From NCBI GenBank assembly GCA_946699065.1, contig CAMPDV010000920.1:62001-126000 (forward strand): a stretch of 64,000 nt of DNA. Reading direction: 5' to 3'. Below are positions 24,300 through 37,800 of the stretch, piece after piece. Made by a program: the position numbers and the translations under genes. Numbering within the stretch: position 1 is the first letter of the stretch; every line of letters starts with the position of its first letter. The DNA is from Loxodes magnus (Eukaryota > Ciliophora > Karyorelictea > Loxodida > Loxodidae). The notes below the pieces were generated by a model. It did no database searches and was not told where the DNA came from. It was given only the letters and a program-made list of their open reading frames with translations.

Positions 24300-25130
24300 A
24301 TAATTGATGGTAAAAACGCTCTACTCTAATGGATCCTTATGCCCTTACAAAGTCTATATACACTCACCCTTATCAAAGTTTCAAATCTTGATTGTTCTGT
24401 CACCAGAACCAGAAAATATAACACTTGAATCAACACTTAGCTGAATACTACATAAAGCATATGCATGACCTTAAAGAGTACGAATACACTAAACAGAAGA
24501 GAAGTCCCATATCTTAATAATCCTGTCATCCGAGCCCGATACTATATACCTATTATCCTTAGACACTATCACCGATCTAACTCAGTCTGAATGCCCAATA
24601 AGAGTTCGCACAAGCTGACCAGTCTAGAAATCCCAGATTTTTACAGTTGTATCAGAAGATCCCGATATAATATATCTAGAGTCATAGGAGATTACTACCA
24701 ATCTAACTATATCAGTATGCCCCGCTATAGTTCTTTGGAGATCGCCATTGTGGAAATTTCAGATCTTTATGGTTTTGTCATAAGATCCCGATACAATATA
24801 GTTAGAGTCCGGGGAGATTACTACCGAGGTAACATATGAAGTATGCCCCGTTAAAGTTCTTATGAGAGCACCATTGTGGAAATTTCAGATCTTTATAATT
24901 GTGTCATCAGATTCTGATACGATATAGCTAGAGTCTGAGGATATTACTACTGATGAAGCATTTGAAGTATGCCCCGTTATAATTCTTAAAAGAGTACCTG
25001 TCTGGAAATTCCAGATCTTTATCGAATATTTAGGCCATCCAGAACCTGATATAATTCAATTCAAGTCACTTGATATGGCTACCGATAACACAGGTGAAGT
25101 GTGACCAGTGAAGACTTAGTCTAAAAAATA
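24300..25130 (-). CDS. WD40 repeat protein fragment, about seven repeats
   Basis: One minus-strand frame runs for about 270 codons without a frame change. It shows the WD40 cycle repeatedly: G-H-T/S ... S-V-V-I-S-x-D-S ... Y-I-V/I-S-G-S-x-D ... T-I/V-K-I-W-x-F. Examples are SGSSDTTVKIWDFQTG, GHTDIVRLVV and SGSDDRIIKIWDF. WD40 propellers are protein-binding platforms. Five TGA codons lie in frame. Three occupy the Trp of K-I-W (24381-24383, 24759-24761, 24885-24887), one the Trp of G-H-S-D-W (24582-24584), and one a position where Trp or Tyr is usual (25056-25058). Either TGA is read as Trp or the copy is decaying by TGG-to-TGA changes only. No start codon is obvious; an AG acceptor-like site lies near 25125. 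It could come from a NACHT-WD40 gene. Confidence 0.8.
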
Positions 25131-25764
25131 TTAAAGAAATACCTTTACTTTGGTCATAACTGATTTTATTTATTAACTTTTAGGAACATAAGTTGGGCAG
25201 AATTTCATACTTGAAATGAAGTAGAGATATTTTCCCTAGAATGTGGTTTCTCGCTCTTAGGAGTTTTCTTAAAAAAACACTTTTAGTAAATTGCTTTTCT
25301 TTTTTCTCCATTTTAACTTTTATAACTTACTTTTATAACTATTTAATACAAATAACTCAATAAATTTTACTGATTTAATTTCAATACAATTAAACAATTA
25401 AATAATTTATTAAGCATAATTATAAATATCTTATTTCTAAAACATTGATTTTTCTATTTTTGTCTTAAAACAAGATAAGATATAAAACTAATAGTGTACA
25501 AACTTTTACAATTTTAATTATTTTATATCTTTTTACTTTTAAATAAAAAATTATTATATTTTCTTTAAAACCGCCATAGTTGTTCGAAGGTGAACAACAA
25601 GGTTGTCTTCATCAGAGGTTGGGGAAGTTAAGTACCCATAATCGACTTTATGTCTTCCTCTGCTTTGGTTTGGCCTCGAGACATAAGATTCTTAGACCTT
25701 CGACGGTGGCTTGACTTTGTTTCGTTTATTTTTAATACTGGAACGAAAAAGAAATAATATTGCG

Positions 25765-26068
25765 AACTTCATCAGAGGTTGGGGAAGTTAAGTACCCATA
25801 ATTGACACATGTCGTCCTCTGCTTTGGTGATGCAATGAGACACAATCCTCCATGTCCTTGGACCTCCAGCAAGTATTAAAGATTACAAGTATTCTTAAAT
25901 TATATCAGTATTGAACATTTTTATCAGTACTAAATAATTATACCAGTATTGAACAAGGTTTATCAGTATCTGATAATTTTATCAGTAACAAACATTCTTG
26001 TCAGTATGAAACATTTTTTTTTAAAGAGCTGCGCACCAACGAGAGTGCTACGCGCTCTATAATCAAAT
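25765..26068 (-). repeat. Right terminal inverted repeat
   Basis: Reverse complement of the left arm, with the same ATACTG-type motifs (25895-26010). A partial extra copy (25576-25690) lies inside it in the same orientation. Confidence 0.85.
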
Positions 26069-29000
26069 TTATTTATTTATTTATATCAAAAGTTTATATT
26101 GAAGAATTATATCCTTATTATAATAACTTTAATATGAATTTATTAATTACTACTTAATTGTGTTTTAAATCAAAACTCTTAATAAGAAAACTTTATTTTT
26201 TCGTAGACCCTTTTAATTGATAAATAAAATATTAACATTTTTTTTAAATATTGTTATTAATTATTGTTTTTCACTTACATTTAATCCAAAAAATTATTTG
26301 TTAAAGCTTTTTACTAAAAAAATGAAATAAAATAAGTTTCTTATTAATTAGTTTGAATAAATATTAAGAAGCATAAATTATTTAAAGCAAAGCATTTTAG
26401 AATTTATAAGATAAACTCTTTTAATTGCACATTTTCTTACTACTACTTCATTAAAACTTTTTACTTATAAAGGTCTCTCTTATAATAATAAACTAATATA
26501 ATTTATTACTTATAATGTTGATTATAAGCAAAATAGATTATATAAATGTAATAAATAGAAGTAGTAGAAAGTAAATATTTAAACTAACTAGAAATGGTTG
26601 ATCTCTAATTTTATCTTACAATTATTAAATAGTAATATTTAATTTTATTATTAAAATAAGTTTTAATATGTTTAATTATGTCTATTAAATACTTAAAATT
26701 TATCCTTTTAGCTTTATTAGTTATTAATTAAATTAATTTTCTCTTTAATTTATAAAGATATTAGGCTATTTGTAATTAATACATTTAGATAACTTTCTCT
26801 TTTTATAGCTAACTAATATTATATTTATTATTTATGTTATTTTTGGAATTATCATTTCAAATTAATAATACCTAAATTATTCTACTTTATATTACACTTA
26901 CTTCTTTTCTATTATTCTATACAAATCTATATTATATTGTTACCACTATTAATACTCCCTTTATTAAAATGGGTTTTTTGCTATTAAGAAAATTTATAAG
27001 CTTTTAAGATAGAAAAATATTTTTAATATCTTCTATTATTATTTTCTGAATAATTAGAAAGAGTAAACATAATATAATATATTTCTTTGTATAAGTAAGA
27101 GATAATATAAGTATTAGATTAGCTAGTATAAGTTATTTAAAACTAATCTAACATATTATTAATTACTCTTAATACATTTTATTAGTCTACTATTATTTTA
27201 TATCTTTCTGTTCCTAATAAACAATTCTTCATGTTTTGCTTTATAGCACATCCTCATTTATTAATCTTATACATTACAAAAGATTAAAATATTAAAAAAA
27301 TATAGATAGTTATAGAATTATTTGAAACTTAGACATTAAAATAGGTTTGAATTTTAGATTATTTATAATTTTCCTAAATTTAAATTATATTTATATTCCT
27401 TTTTTTAACTATCTTTTGTAATTAACTTTTGTTTGGAAAACTGATAAAAAGGTACATTTTGTAAAATATTTAGTCTTAATTTATCTAAGTTTATTTTAGT
27501 GAGTATAAGAATATATTAAATTTAAAGTATTAATGATACTAGTTCTATAAAGCATTTAGATAATTATATAAAATAAATAGTAAAGAGAAAACATTATTCT
27601 TTTATATAATTAAATAAAGAAAAGCTAATTTAAATCTTCTATAGAGTCAATTATTCATATATCTAAAGTCCTCTATTTATCTTAAAATCAAGTGCTTAAT
27701 ATATTATAGCCTCCTTTACTAATTTAGTAATATTAATTCATAAAAACTTAAAAGAAAATTCCTTTTTACTTTAGCTTTACTTGCAAATGTTCTAAGTAAT
27801 TTAACTAGTTAAAGATAGGTTTAATTAGAGACTAATAAGAAATTTTCTTATCCTCTAGATAAAATATTTAATAAAGCTGTGATTGCGTTTCTAATTAATG
27901 AAGAATAATATTTTAGATTAAAATAAGGAAAATTAATATTTTTCTTTTTATTTAATGAAAATTTAAAATAATTTATATAAAATCTCTTAATATTTTATAA
28001 AAAACCAAAGTAAATGTAAAAACATTAATTAAATATAATTTAAAAATATTAAGAAATTTATAATTCTAAATGATATTATAAATAAATATTTTAAATATTT
28101 TAATAATGTTTAGATAAAACATATAATAAATTATGTAATCTCTATTTTAACCTTAGAAATGTAGTAAAATATTCTTAAAAGTTAAATGAAAAATTATAAG
28201 GAAAACTTAAGAAATTAAATTTTTCTATAAAAAATGAATATAAAATTTACTAATTATTTAATTGACGCTATCAACTTCTATTAAACTATTTAAAATTATT
28301 GTTAAAGAAAAATAAAGTATAAATAGATTAATTTAAAAATTAAAAAAATTATAATTTAAAATTTTATATTTAACAATATTTGTGTCTAAGATTAATATTA
28401 AAAATAAAAATTTTATAAATCTAGCATCGATTGACTTTTTAAATAAAGTAATTCAACAAAAAAATATAAAAAATTAAAAATGTTAAAAATGCTAAAAAAT
28501 TATCTAACTCTCAGATTTTTATAATCAGCCTATTTGAAGATAGTTTATTTTTACTATTTTTCATCAATTATGGATGTATTTATGGTAAAATACATATTAT
28601 TTTACTAATCTAAAATTTTAACTTCAGCTTAAATGAAAACTTTTAAATATTTGAATAAATAAGTAAACAAATTATTTAATTTTTTATTTTCTAAACTTAA
28701 TATGGAATCCAGTAAAATGTTTTGAAAAATAATTTAATCCATATCAATATTAAGATTCTAACTTTAAATATTAAGTAAAGTAGCAAAATAAATTAAAATT
28801 TTGAATTAAAAACATATTTATTTATTAATTTTATTGATTAAAATATACCTATAAATTAAAAAAATATGAAACTAGGAGCATTTTCTATTAAAAGAAGATT
28901 TAAAGTTTATTTAAGAACAATAGAAATACAAATAAAATAAGATTAAATTTGTTGATAAATTTCTAATTAAAAAAATAAAATATAAATGATAGTAAATTTG

Positions 29001-30650
29001 AATATCATTCCTGATTATTTAAAATTTAATATTATTTAAATATTTTGAATCTAAAACTAAATTTTTTTGTTATTAAATTTTATAAAACTTACTCATTTAT
29101 AATTACAAATTATAAGCTAAAATAATATTATTATAATAATAGTATTTATAATTTATTTATGTATCTTATATTTATTATTTTTATAAATTTAATTTCATAG
29201 AAAAATAATTAATAATAATTAGTATTTAATAATTAATGCAATTGTTTCTAATTTAAAATTAAAATTAAAGTTGTCTAATTATAGGTTTAAGAGATAGGAA
29301 AATGTTAATTGTTTTTGATTAAAATAGGAAATTAAAATAAGATAAATTATTTATTTATAAAATAAATTATATCAATAGAGTATAAATCCCTTTTTATTTT
29401 TAGTTTCAAATATCCCTTTCTATTAAAAATCATTTTTAAACATTTTCGACGAAACTAATTGCAAAAGTATCTTTTGTAATCAATTAAAAACTCTATCAAG
29501 TTGATAAGTAGTATTTATACTTTTATCGAAGATAATTTTTTTCTAACTATATTATAGCAAGTGGTTATCATACTTTCAAATATATATAAAAATTAAAATA
29601 TAAATTACTAGCATTTAAAGCCTTTGCATTATAAAAAAATGTATTTTATAGAAATTAATTTAAACAAGAAATTATAAAGTAAATAAATAATATAATAAAT
29701 AATTTTGCATCATGGATGGATTCTTTTTATCTATTATAAAAATATTTAATGTCTTATTATATATTAAAATAATATATTTTTATATTTTACAAAATAGTTT
29801 TAATTAATTTTTCATTAAACTTTAGCAAAATCTTTATAAATTAAAAAATATTTAGATATAAAATTTAAAATATTTAATTTGTAAAATGATTAAAAATGTA
29901 ATAAAACTAAAATATTATTTTAAGCTATAATTAGAAATTAAAGAAAGTATAAAATTTATGTATCCTATTTAAAAATAATAGTTACTTCTTACTTAATTTT
30001 AAACTAGAATTTACAATAACTGCTAATTTTTTATTATTATAATTATCTATATTATAAAATAAATATAAATTATATTACCTTTATTATATTAATAAAAATA
30101 CAAAAAAATGAGTGAGGAAATAAAGTAAATCTTAGTATTAAAAAATTTGATATTAATAAGATTTAAATTATTATATTTAATTAATTTTAATTTTATATTA
30201 CTTTATTATAGTATAAATATATAAAATTAATTCTTTTTACTATGAAAGATAATTAACTTTAATTTTTAACTATATGCAATATATCACAAATATTATATAT
30301 ATATATACACTTTATATTCATAAACAAAAATAATTTATTTAAAAATTATAGTTTATAAATGTTATAATACTTTATCACTTTTAATTATATTATATTTAAA
30401 ATACAATGTTTCATAGATTAAATGGAATGTAAATTTAATAATCATTCATATAATTTGCCTTTTTTTTAAAAGTAAAAGTTTATTTATTAGTTTAATTATT
30501 TACCCTCCTAACTATTTTACCTGTCTTATAGTTAATCTTGCAACTTATTTCTTTCTCCAGATTTATTTAAAGATTAATGAAAGAAAAAATAAATATTCTA
30601 GTATATAAAACTTATTCTACATTTTTTGATTATTATGCTAAAACATAGAT
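26069..30650. other. Long AT-rich region without recognisable genes
   Basis: More than 4.5 kb of very low GC sequence. I found no open coding-like frame, no repeat array and no RNA gene. Confidence 0.65.
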
Positions 30651-30714
30651 ACTTAGCCTAGAAATAATATATATATATATATAGTAAACTAAAAGTCAAA
30701 AAAAGTTTGCGTTC

Positions 30715-30805
30715 CCTGGAATCTAAACCAGGTTCTCGCTGCCAGTTTTTTAACGTGGTGGAAACCACGACCAAGTTTTTTAAGTGGGAGGTAACCACTA
30801 TGATA
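30715..30805 (-). repeat. Two tandem hairpin-forming repeats
   Basis: On the minus strand two units of about 28 nt follow each other. One carries AGTGG...CCACT and the next CGTGGTTTCCACCACG, each followed by TTAAAAAACT. Both can fold into a stem-loop, and the outer pair is A-T in one and C-G in the other. The sequence lies just downstream of the zinc-knuckle ORF stop. A TA dinucleotide run follows at 30667-30681. Confidence 0.5.
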
Positions 30806-30878
30806 ATCTTCTTGTTCCGTTGGAAATCTTCTTCTTGAATACTCCTTATGGAGTTACGTATAGTCTTGTAAGTTATCT

Positions 30879-31490
30879 TCACGTCTTTTGATCTTCCTTT
30901 CTCTTTAGTTACTTAAAGCTTTGGCAAGTCTTCAGTAAATGGTTATTTGAGTGGCAGAACCAGCATCTTCTATATTTGGTGATTTAAGGCTTGAATTCTG
31001 GATATAAGTGGCTCTCTATCTTTTCTATTCTAGCTATTAGATTCTATTCTTATTTCAATTCTTATTAATTCTATTAGTTCTATGTTTTTTATTCTTATTC
31101 AATGTCCATTCTGTCAACTTTGTTAGATCTAGATTAGGATTATAGTCAGAGTTGTTCTTTAGTCACTACTTGACTTTGTATCAGTTGATTCCTTAAACAG
31201 TTTGTTTCCTAATTAAGTTCTTCGATTGTATTTAGGAGTTCCCTTATCTTTTCCGCGAGATTAAATATTACCTCATCCTGCTTTTAGAAATTTTTCTTCA
31301 TAAGTCAAATTTGATTGCTTAATGATTCGATTGTATCAGATTCCTGCTCCTTAGTATTCCCTTCAAGGCGCTTTCCTTTTACCGATGGAGGAGAGTCAGG
31401 GTCGGTAAGTTCTTTTATTTGATGTTCTATTTGCTTTTATGCAAGCTTTCTGGCTTTCTTTGCTTCAATTTTCTACTGCTTGCTTAACAT
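30879..31490 (-). CDS. Coiled coil plus CCHC zinc-knuckle protein (retroelement ORF1-like)
   Basis: From the ATG at 31490 the minus strand encodes about 203 residues. It has a basic start (MLSKQQKIEAKKARKLAQKQ), then a long coiled-coil-like segment (IFNLAEKIRELLNTIEELNQ), a Gln-rich stretch, and near the C-terminus CWFCHSNNHLLKTC, an exact C-x2-C-x4-H-x4-C zinc knuckle (about 30923-30964). Coiled coil plus knuckle is the usual layout of nucleic-acid-binding ORF1 proteins of LINEs. TGA codons interrupt the frame twice before the final TGA (30881-30879), with no frameshift. If TGA is sense, the frame continues to about 30700. No reverse transcriptase lies downstream on the same strand, so it stands alone. 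Confidence 0.6.
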
Positions 31491-31499
31491 CTTTTTTTT

Positions 31500-32290
31500 T
31501 CCCTAGAAATAATATATTGCTTTATATTATATGATAATTAAATTCTAGTCAGATTTAATTAATTTTACATTTAAAAAATTAACACTTTTTTAATTTAGAC
31601 TCATAAATTAATAATTAAAAATCTTTATAGCTTTATAATATTAGCAATTTGCTATAAAGTTGTAATGTATTAATATAAAATGTAGATTTTAGTTAAAAAA
31701 TTATAAATTAAAATAAAAGATAAAAGACTAATTCTGATTAATTAGTTATCACTCTTGTTATTAATTAAACTACTAATAAAACATATTAATAGAACTAGTA
31801 ACTTTCTTCTAAATTATTAATATTTATATAATAATTCTATAATTTTTAACCGCAATTTATAATATCTTTCGAACAAATAAAGTAATTAAATATTATATTA
31901 TAAATGATTTAAATATAATATCAAACCATAAAATAATTTATAAATATTAAAAGTAAATATTAATATTTTTCAGTTTTTTATTATTTTAAATGCTCACTAG
32001 CTTTATTTTATTATTTTCTTTATTTATTCTATCATCTTGTTAAAAGACTTAAGTTGTCTTTTTTTTATATTTTAATTAATTATCTCTACTTTTTAAGATA
32101 AGATAACTTTGAGTGATATATCTTAACTAAATATATTTATTAAAATTAAGTAAAATAGAATTTAATTTTTTTGATCTTGTAAAAATGAATTTAATCCTTT
32201 CCTCTTCTAATTACTTATTTGCTAAATTTAACCTGTATTTTCGACTAGGATTAATAGTTCGTTTTTGAGATTATAGGCAGATTTGACTGA
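31500..32290. other. AT-rich spacer without recognisable genes
   Basis: No coding-like frame or repeat recognised. Confidence 0.5.
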
Positions 32291-32299
32291 CAATTCGCT

Positions 32300-33600
32300 T
32301 ATTTAAAATTTTTTATTATTTTTTATATAAAAAATCTCACAATTTTTGTTCAAATAAGTCAAAAATTTTAAATTTATATCCTAAGACAGTCATAACATCA
32401 ATTTCACTTTCTTATCCTCAAAATTATTGTGATTTATCTTATCTTTCTTATCCATCTCTGATAACAATCTAATTTACCGAATTCATTTATTTACATCAAA
32501 ATTGATCTTCATTCAAGCTTTGCTTAATTCTAAAAAAGATAATTTCAATGAGAACTGAGATAAATAACTTATTATGATCTAAGCAATCATTACCCTCAAG
32601 AACTTCCTTCATTTACTATTTTAAATGTTTTTCTACTTTCATTAAGCCAATTATATTTTTAAGTTTGAGCTAGTATACTACTCAAGAAATATGAATAATA
32701 AAACATAAAAATATCTCTAAGCTGCTTCAAAACTTGCACAGTCTTTTCTGCTTATAAAATATTTAGATTATGGAAAGAATTAGTATTATGATGTATTAGT
32801 GACTATAGCAATTTATTATTAAATAACAAAAAAATTTGATTCATTTTGCCTTATAATAGCATCTGGATTGAAAAACAAAGGCTTTTTTTCAAATCCATGA
32901 GATCAACTTATCTTATTTAAAATGTAAGGTTAAATCTCTAGAAATTGACCTCTAAAGGAAAAATTTGTCTAACTTATTTCTACCTTTCTTCAAATTGAAA
33001 ATGCAAGAAATAAACTTTAGGCAGGAAATCTAATAGAACGGCATTCTATTTTGCAATAAATCGGTTTTAACACAATTAAGTGCCTATTTAGGTAAAAAAC
33101 TCTATGATATCTTATCAGACTAATAATCTAAAAAATGTAATTAGAACTTAGAATGGGTTAATTAGAGCAGCTTCAAAATTAGACTCACTTTTCATTAAAG
33201 GTTGGTAAATCTGTAAAATTAATTGGCTAAAGCTGCTAAAAGGTACCGATAAAAGCTGCAATCACAAGAAAATTCGATTCTTTACTTAAAAAATTTTTCT
33301 TGTAATAAAGTAGGAAACCTAAACCAAGAATAAATGATGAAGTTTTAAAGACTATGATATGGGGATCTGAGAGAAAGAGGTATATTATGAGATGTAAGTA
33401 CTTAAAGACAAGGCTAAAACTTACAAAGGAAAAATTATCTGATTTTTACAGCCATTTTATCTTAATTATTTTAAAAGAGAAATACAATCAATGCGTAAGA
33501 TATGTTACTCAATTAAACTATATAATATATTAATAAACTCTATATCTAATTTAATTAAAGCTTTCAAAAAGCCATAAAATATTAAAGCTGTGTAAATAAA
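32300..33600 (+). mobile_element. LINE fragment of the LINE A family (3' half)
   Basis: Near 32740-32800 the plus strand reads FSAYKIFRLWKELVL-x-CISDYSN, where x is TGA. It aligns with LINE A (IWRELVPWCIQ at 7450-7490), TGA standing where LINE A has TGG. Further coding-like pieces follow (WIEKQRLFFKSM near 32870, IWGSERKRYIMRCKYLKTRL near 33350). No catalytic boxes and several frame changes; a 5'-truncated decayed copy. Confidence 0.6.
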
Positions 33601-34830
33601 TAAACTTAAGCTTAATATAATCCCGCCTAAATTAGTTCCTGTCATCATGATTAATATTTTTTAAATTTAAAATAATATTATTAACTAAACTAAGCTTTTT
33701 TAACTATTTTTCCATCCTTTTATATCTACTTTAACACTTAATTGTCAAGTTTCTGATTTTTTTTAATTAAAAAGATTCTTTCTGTTAAATGTAAAATACT
33801 TAGACAATTTTAAGGAATAGATTCTTAAATCTATTTTTATCCCAATTCTCTATTTATTCAATCTGATTATTCATTACAATTAAGTAGCAATGATTTACTT
33901 TAATATGTTAGTATGTTTAGTGAAAAGATATAAAATGAATAATAAAGAATAGGGATTAGAGAGTTATATATAGGTGTGATACAGATGATAAGTGTATGCT
34001 AACCTTTTATTAATAGTTAAAAGGTATGAAAATGGATATTGAGTTGTGTAAAAGCAAATTACTATATTACTTTAAAACATTCTTTATCTTACTAACATTT
34101 TCATATCATTTTTGCCCTTTAAGTTAAGCTCATCTAATTATCTAATAATTATTCTAACAAAAGTGGAAATAAACTAATTTTTGGCTGTAATGGTTGCCTA
34201 ACAAAAGAAAGTTTAAAATAATATTGTAACTTAAGTTTTAGTTAATAGATATATAGAGATAATTAATTACTTTTTATTAATTCTATTATATAGCATTATA
34301 ATTCTAAACATCATTACTTATACTCATTACTTTCATTATTTATCAACTTACCATTTTATCTATTATTACTATCATCTACTAAGATATTTTCCTTCTATCT
34401 CATTCATCTTCTAAGTTTCTATATATTAAACTCTAAGTTATTCTAAAGTAAATAAAAACTAATTTAATCTACCTAATAAGCACTAATTCTTATAGCTTAT
34501 GAACTAGTACATTATTAAATTTAATATATCTACTACCAATCATCTACAATCCTACTTCTTTCAATCTATTTATCATTTCTGTATTATCAACGTTTTAACT
34601 ATACCCTTTAATAATAAATTTATTAATTATCATATTTAAGCTTTCAATCAACATTCTCTTATATTAATTTAATATAAATAAAATTATTTTTAAGCATTGT
34701 TATAAAGATGCTATAAACATTCTTATTAATCATTCTTATTTTCTCTTACATTTTAAAATTCCTTTCTCTTTTAATTTACATTACCTAAGTTAGTCCAATA
34801 CTCTTTTTACTTTATATTAACTCTAGTTTT
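33601..34830. other. AT-rich spacer without recognisable genes
   Basis: Intergenic composition with short T- and A-runs. No feature recognised. Confidence 0.45.
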
Positions 34831-34835
34831 AAAAT

Positions 34836-37800
34836 GTAAGAGACTCCTTCTAAAATTATCAAATTAGGAGTTAATATTTGTAATTATATCCTATTAATCA
34901 CTGAGACTATTACTCACTTCCTTGCAGCATTCGAATAATTTTCTTAGAGAGTAATTAGATTTACTCTGCTCTACTGAGATTCCTTAAGATCTTGAGGTGC
35001 TTAACTTAGAACAACAAGTTAACTTTTATTCTTCTAATAAGTTTGATTTCAGACTCACTTATTAGGCTGTAAATGAACTTAATCTGATTTATTTATTTAG
35101 ACAAAGCCCATTAATTTTGAAAGTTTAAAGAGCCGTATCTCGGCTATAATTTAAAGTGATAACTAGATAGACTAGCTCAAAAACTTATGTCAGATGAAGT
35201 TATCTAATGAATTACAATGAATTAAGTAGTAAAGAGAGCAAACCTTAATTATTACCAAGACTAGATAGCTTTGAGATTTTAATATAAATTGGAATTAACT
35301 GTCTTAACTTAAACTGCCTAAGGCTTTAAGTCTTAAAATTTTGATCAAACAAGGTGAGCATCTGGAGTTTTAGTAAAAGGCTATAGATCTTACTGTCCTA
35401 TCTTAGAAGGAGAACTGCTTGAAGAAGATGAACTGAATAAGAAATATCACAAACCTAGTAAGTACAAACTTAATAGAAGATTAATATAATAGACAGATAA
35501 TACCTTATCATTATTTTAGTGGACACCATAGGTAAAACTATCGAATATCTGAATATAAGAGATAGATATCTAATACTACTAATTTCTAACTTTGCAGAAT
35601 CTCAACTTAAATCAAAGTCACATCCAAGATTTCCCATTATCAACTCCAAGAAGCTGATAAAACTGATAGTTAGACAAAAATAAATCTTTAAAGTTTCTTG
35701 AAATGCTGATTTCTTAAAGTTGTCAGAAATTGAATTTTCCTTAAACTAATTAAAAATTCTGAAAAATTTGGATAGTTATACTTAGTTGTAGTGCTTGAGG
35801 TTTCATATTATAAAAGTGAATCTTAAGAGAAAGAGCTCATTAAGATGTAAAGTTTGACTTTCCTTGGGAAGATATACTTATGATAAAATCAATTTAATTG
35901 TAAGTATTACCAATTTTAAAGTAGATGCTAAAGCTCTTAAAATAGAAAGTCAGCTAAGAGACAGTAAAATTAGAAAGCATGAGTAACAAAATAAAAATTA
36001 GAGCTTTAATCAATCTAGTTTAAGGACAAGTTAGAGTAACTAAATTATAATATAGTATGAAAGGATTAAACCTTAGATTAGGATTAAATAGATGAAAAGA
36101 AAAACAAGAACTTAAATTTATGGCTGGAAATCTTGCTGATCTACTAAGGGAGAAGATTAAAATAGCAAGCTATTAAGAAAATTCTTAGTAAAAGTTAAAT
36201 AACTTAAAGTATGCTAATTAGTAGCTTTCAAAAGACTAATATCACCTATAGCTGAAAATTAGACTAATTCCAAGAGATGGGTAAGATTCTTTTAAATCCT
36301 TTCAGAAAGCTAAGATCCGTTTCACCTATGGAGATTTTCATTTCATCCATATTTATTAAGAAATTAAAAAGACTAAGGATTTTTAAAGCTTCATGGTTAT
36401 CAAAATTTAACACTATCATAACTGAAAGCTTAACTGAACAGACTTAAGATTAGAATGAAATAGTAGCTCTAAAATATAAAGAAGAACTCAATGAAATAAA
36501 GCTAAATTACATTAGATATTTGTTTAAAAGCATCAAAGAGACATATACAGAAAAATCTAAGTCTTATTCTCAACAAGCAAGTTAGAATACTATTGGCATT
36601 TAATGTGATGCAGTTTGATCATCAAAGATATAAACTGAAGATTTACAACTTAAGTTTATCACTAGGAAGATTTTCTAACATTTTTTCAACAGAGCAATTT
36701 AAGAATAAATAAGGTTTAACTAATCTTGAAAGATAAAATTAAACTAATGAGTAGATATAGAAAAAGTTAGCGAGGTAAAGCAGCTAGATATAGACAAATT
36801 AAGCTCTACTATCCCGGAAGATCTAAGTAAAAGAAAATTTTTTAAATTTATAAAATTTACGAGTTTCAAAATAATTAAACTAAAAAGAGTAATAATAATG
36901 AAGTAGTCAACATTTGTGATTAGAAGCTCTATGAGGATAAGAAGAAAATTTTTAATTTTTCTTTACTATTTCCAGATCTACTTGGAGATATTAATTAAAG
37001 TAAAGTAATAAATTTAGAAAAAAATAATGATAATCAAAATATAAGCGACAGGTTGAATAGTAAAAGGAGATATGATAAAAAATAATAAAATTTAAATAAT
37101 CAAAAAGTTATGTTGTTTCAAGAGTGTTTCAGTAATAAGTTCTCAGATTCAGTTAAATTTAGAAAGCCATTTGAATTCTTATTTACAAAACAGATATACT
37201 AGTATAAAAAACTCTTTAAGTTTTATAAAGCCTATAACAATATTAGAGCGAAAAGGGCTTCAATTTATGCTATATGATTAATTGTTCAGAAAAAATCAGT
37301 CTATTCTATTAACTTAAGCTAAACATCCAAGAAGTTAGGGATATATAGAAAGTTAACGAATGCTAAGATAAAAGAAATGATAATAAGAAAGAGGTAAAGA
37401 AGCATACTTTGGCTTAAGGATACAATATCAATAAGAATGTCTTGTATGAAAAGTTCCTCGTCTACCTTGTTCAAAATAGAACCTTGAAAAAAAGCTAAAA
37501 AGTAATAGCAAATTATTTTAAAAGAAACTTCAGTATCTAGAAAAAATATCAAAGTATATTGGATGAATTAAAAAAGTAAGGATTTATGCATAAAATACTA
37601 AGAAAATCTAAAATTATCAAAATAAAATATTAAATATCTGTTTATTAAAGAAAGAAAATCGAGATATCTACTAAGGAAAAAAGGAAATAAAAGCAAAAAG
37701 AGCTTTCTAGATTTTAGAGATATATGTAGTAGAGTTTAAATTCACAGATCATTAGATTATTGATTTAGCTCTTCAAGATGTTCTAAACTGTTTGAAATAA

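Larger units (their letters stand above)
23898..26068. mobile_element. Terminal-inverted-repeat element carrying a WD40 reading frame
   Basis: The left end (23898, ATTTGATCATAGAGCGCG) is the inverse of the right end (CGCGCTCTATAATCAAAT, to 26068). The arms match over about 300 bp with a few differences, including the CTCTGATGAA-type inner part. The right arm also has an extra inverted partial copy at about 25576-25690. Both ends lie in (AAAT)n-like sequence, so a target-site duplication cannot be told apart from the repeat. No transposase is present. The only protein-like content is a WD40 frame on the minus strand. It is best explained as a non-autonomous DNA transposon that captured a gene fragment. 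An alternative is a palindromic rearrangement around a WD40 gene. Confidence 0.8.
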
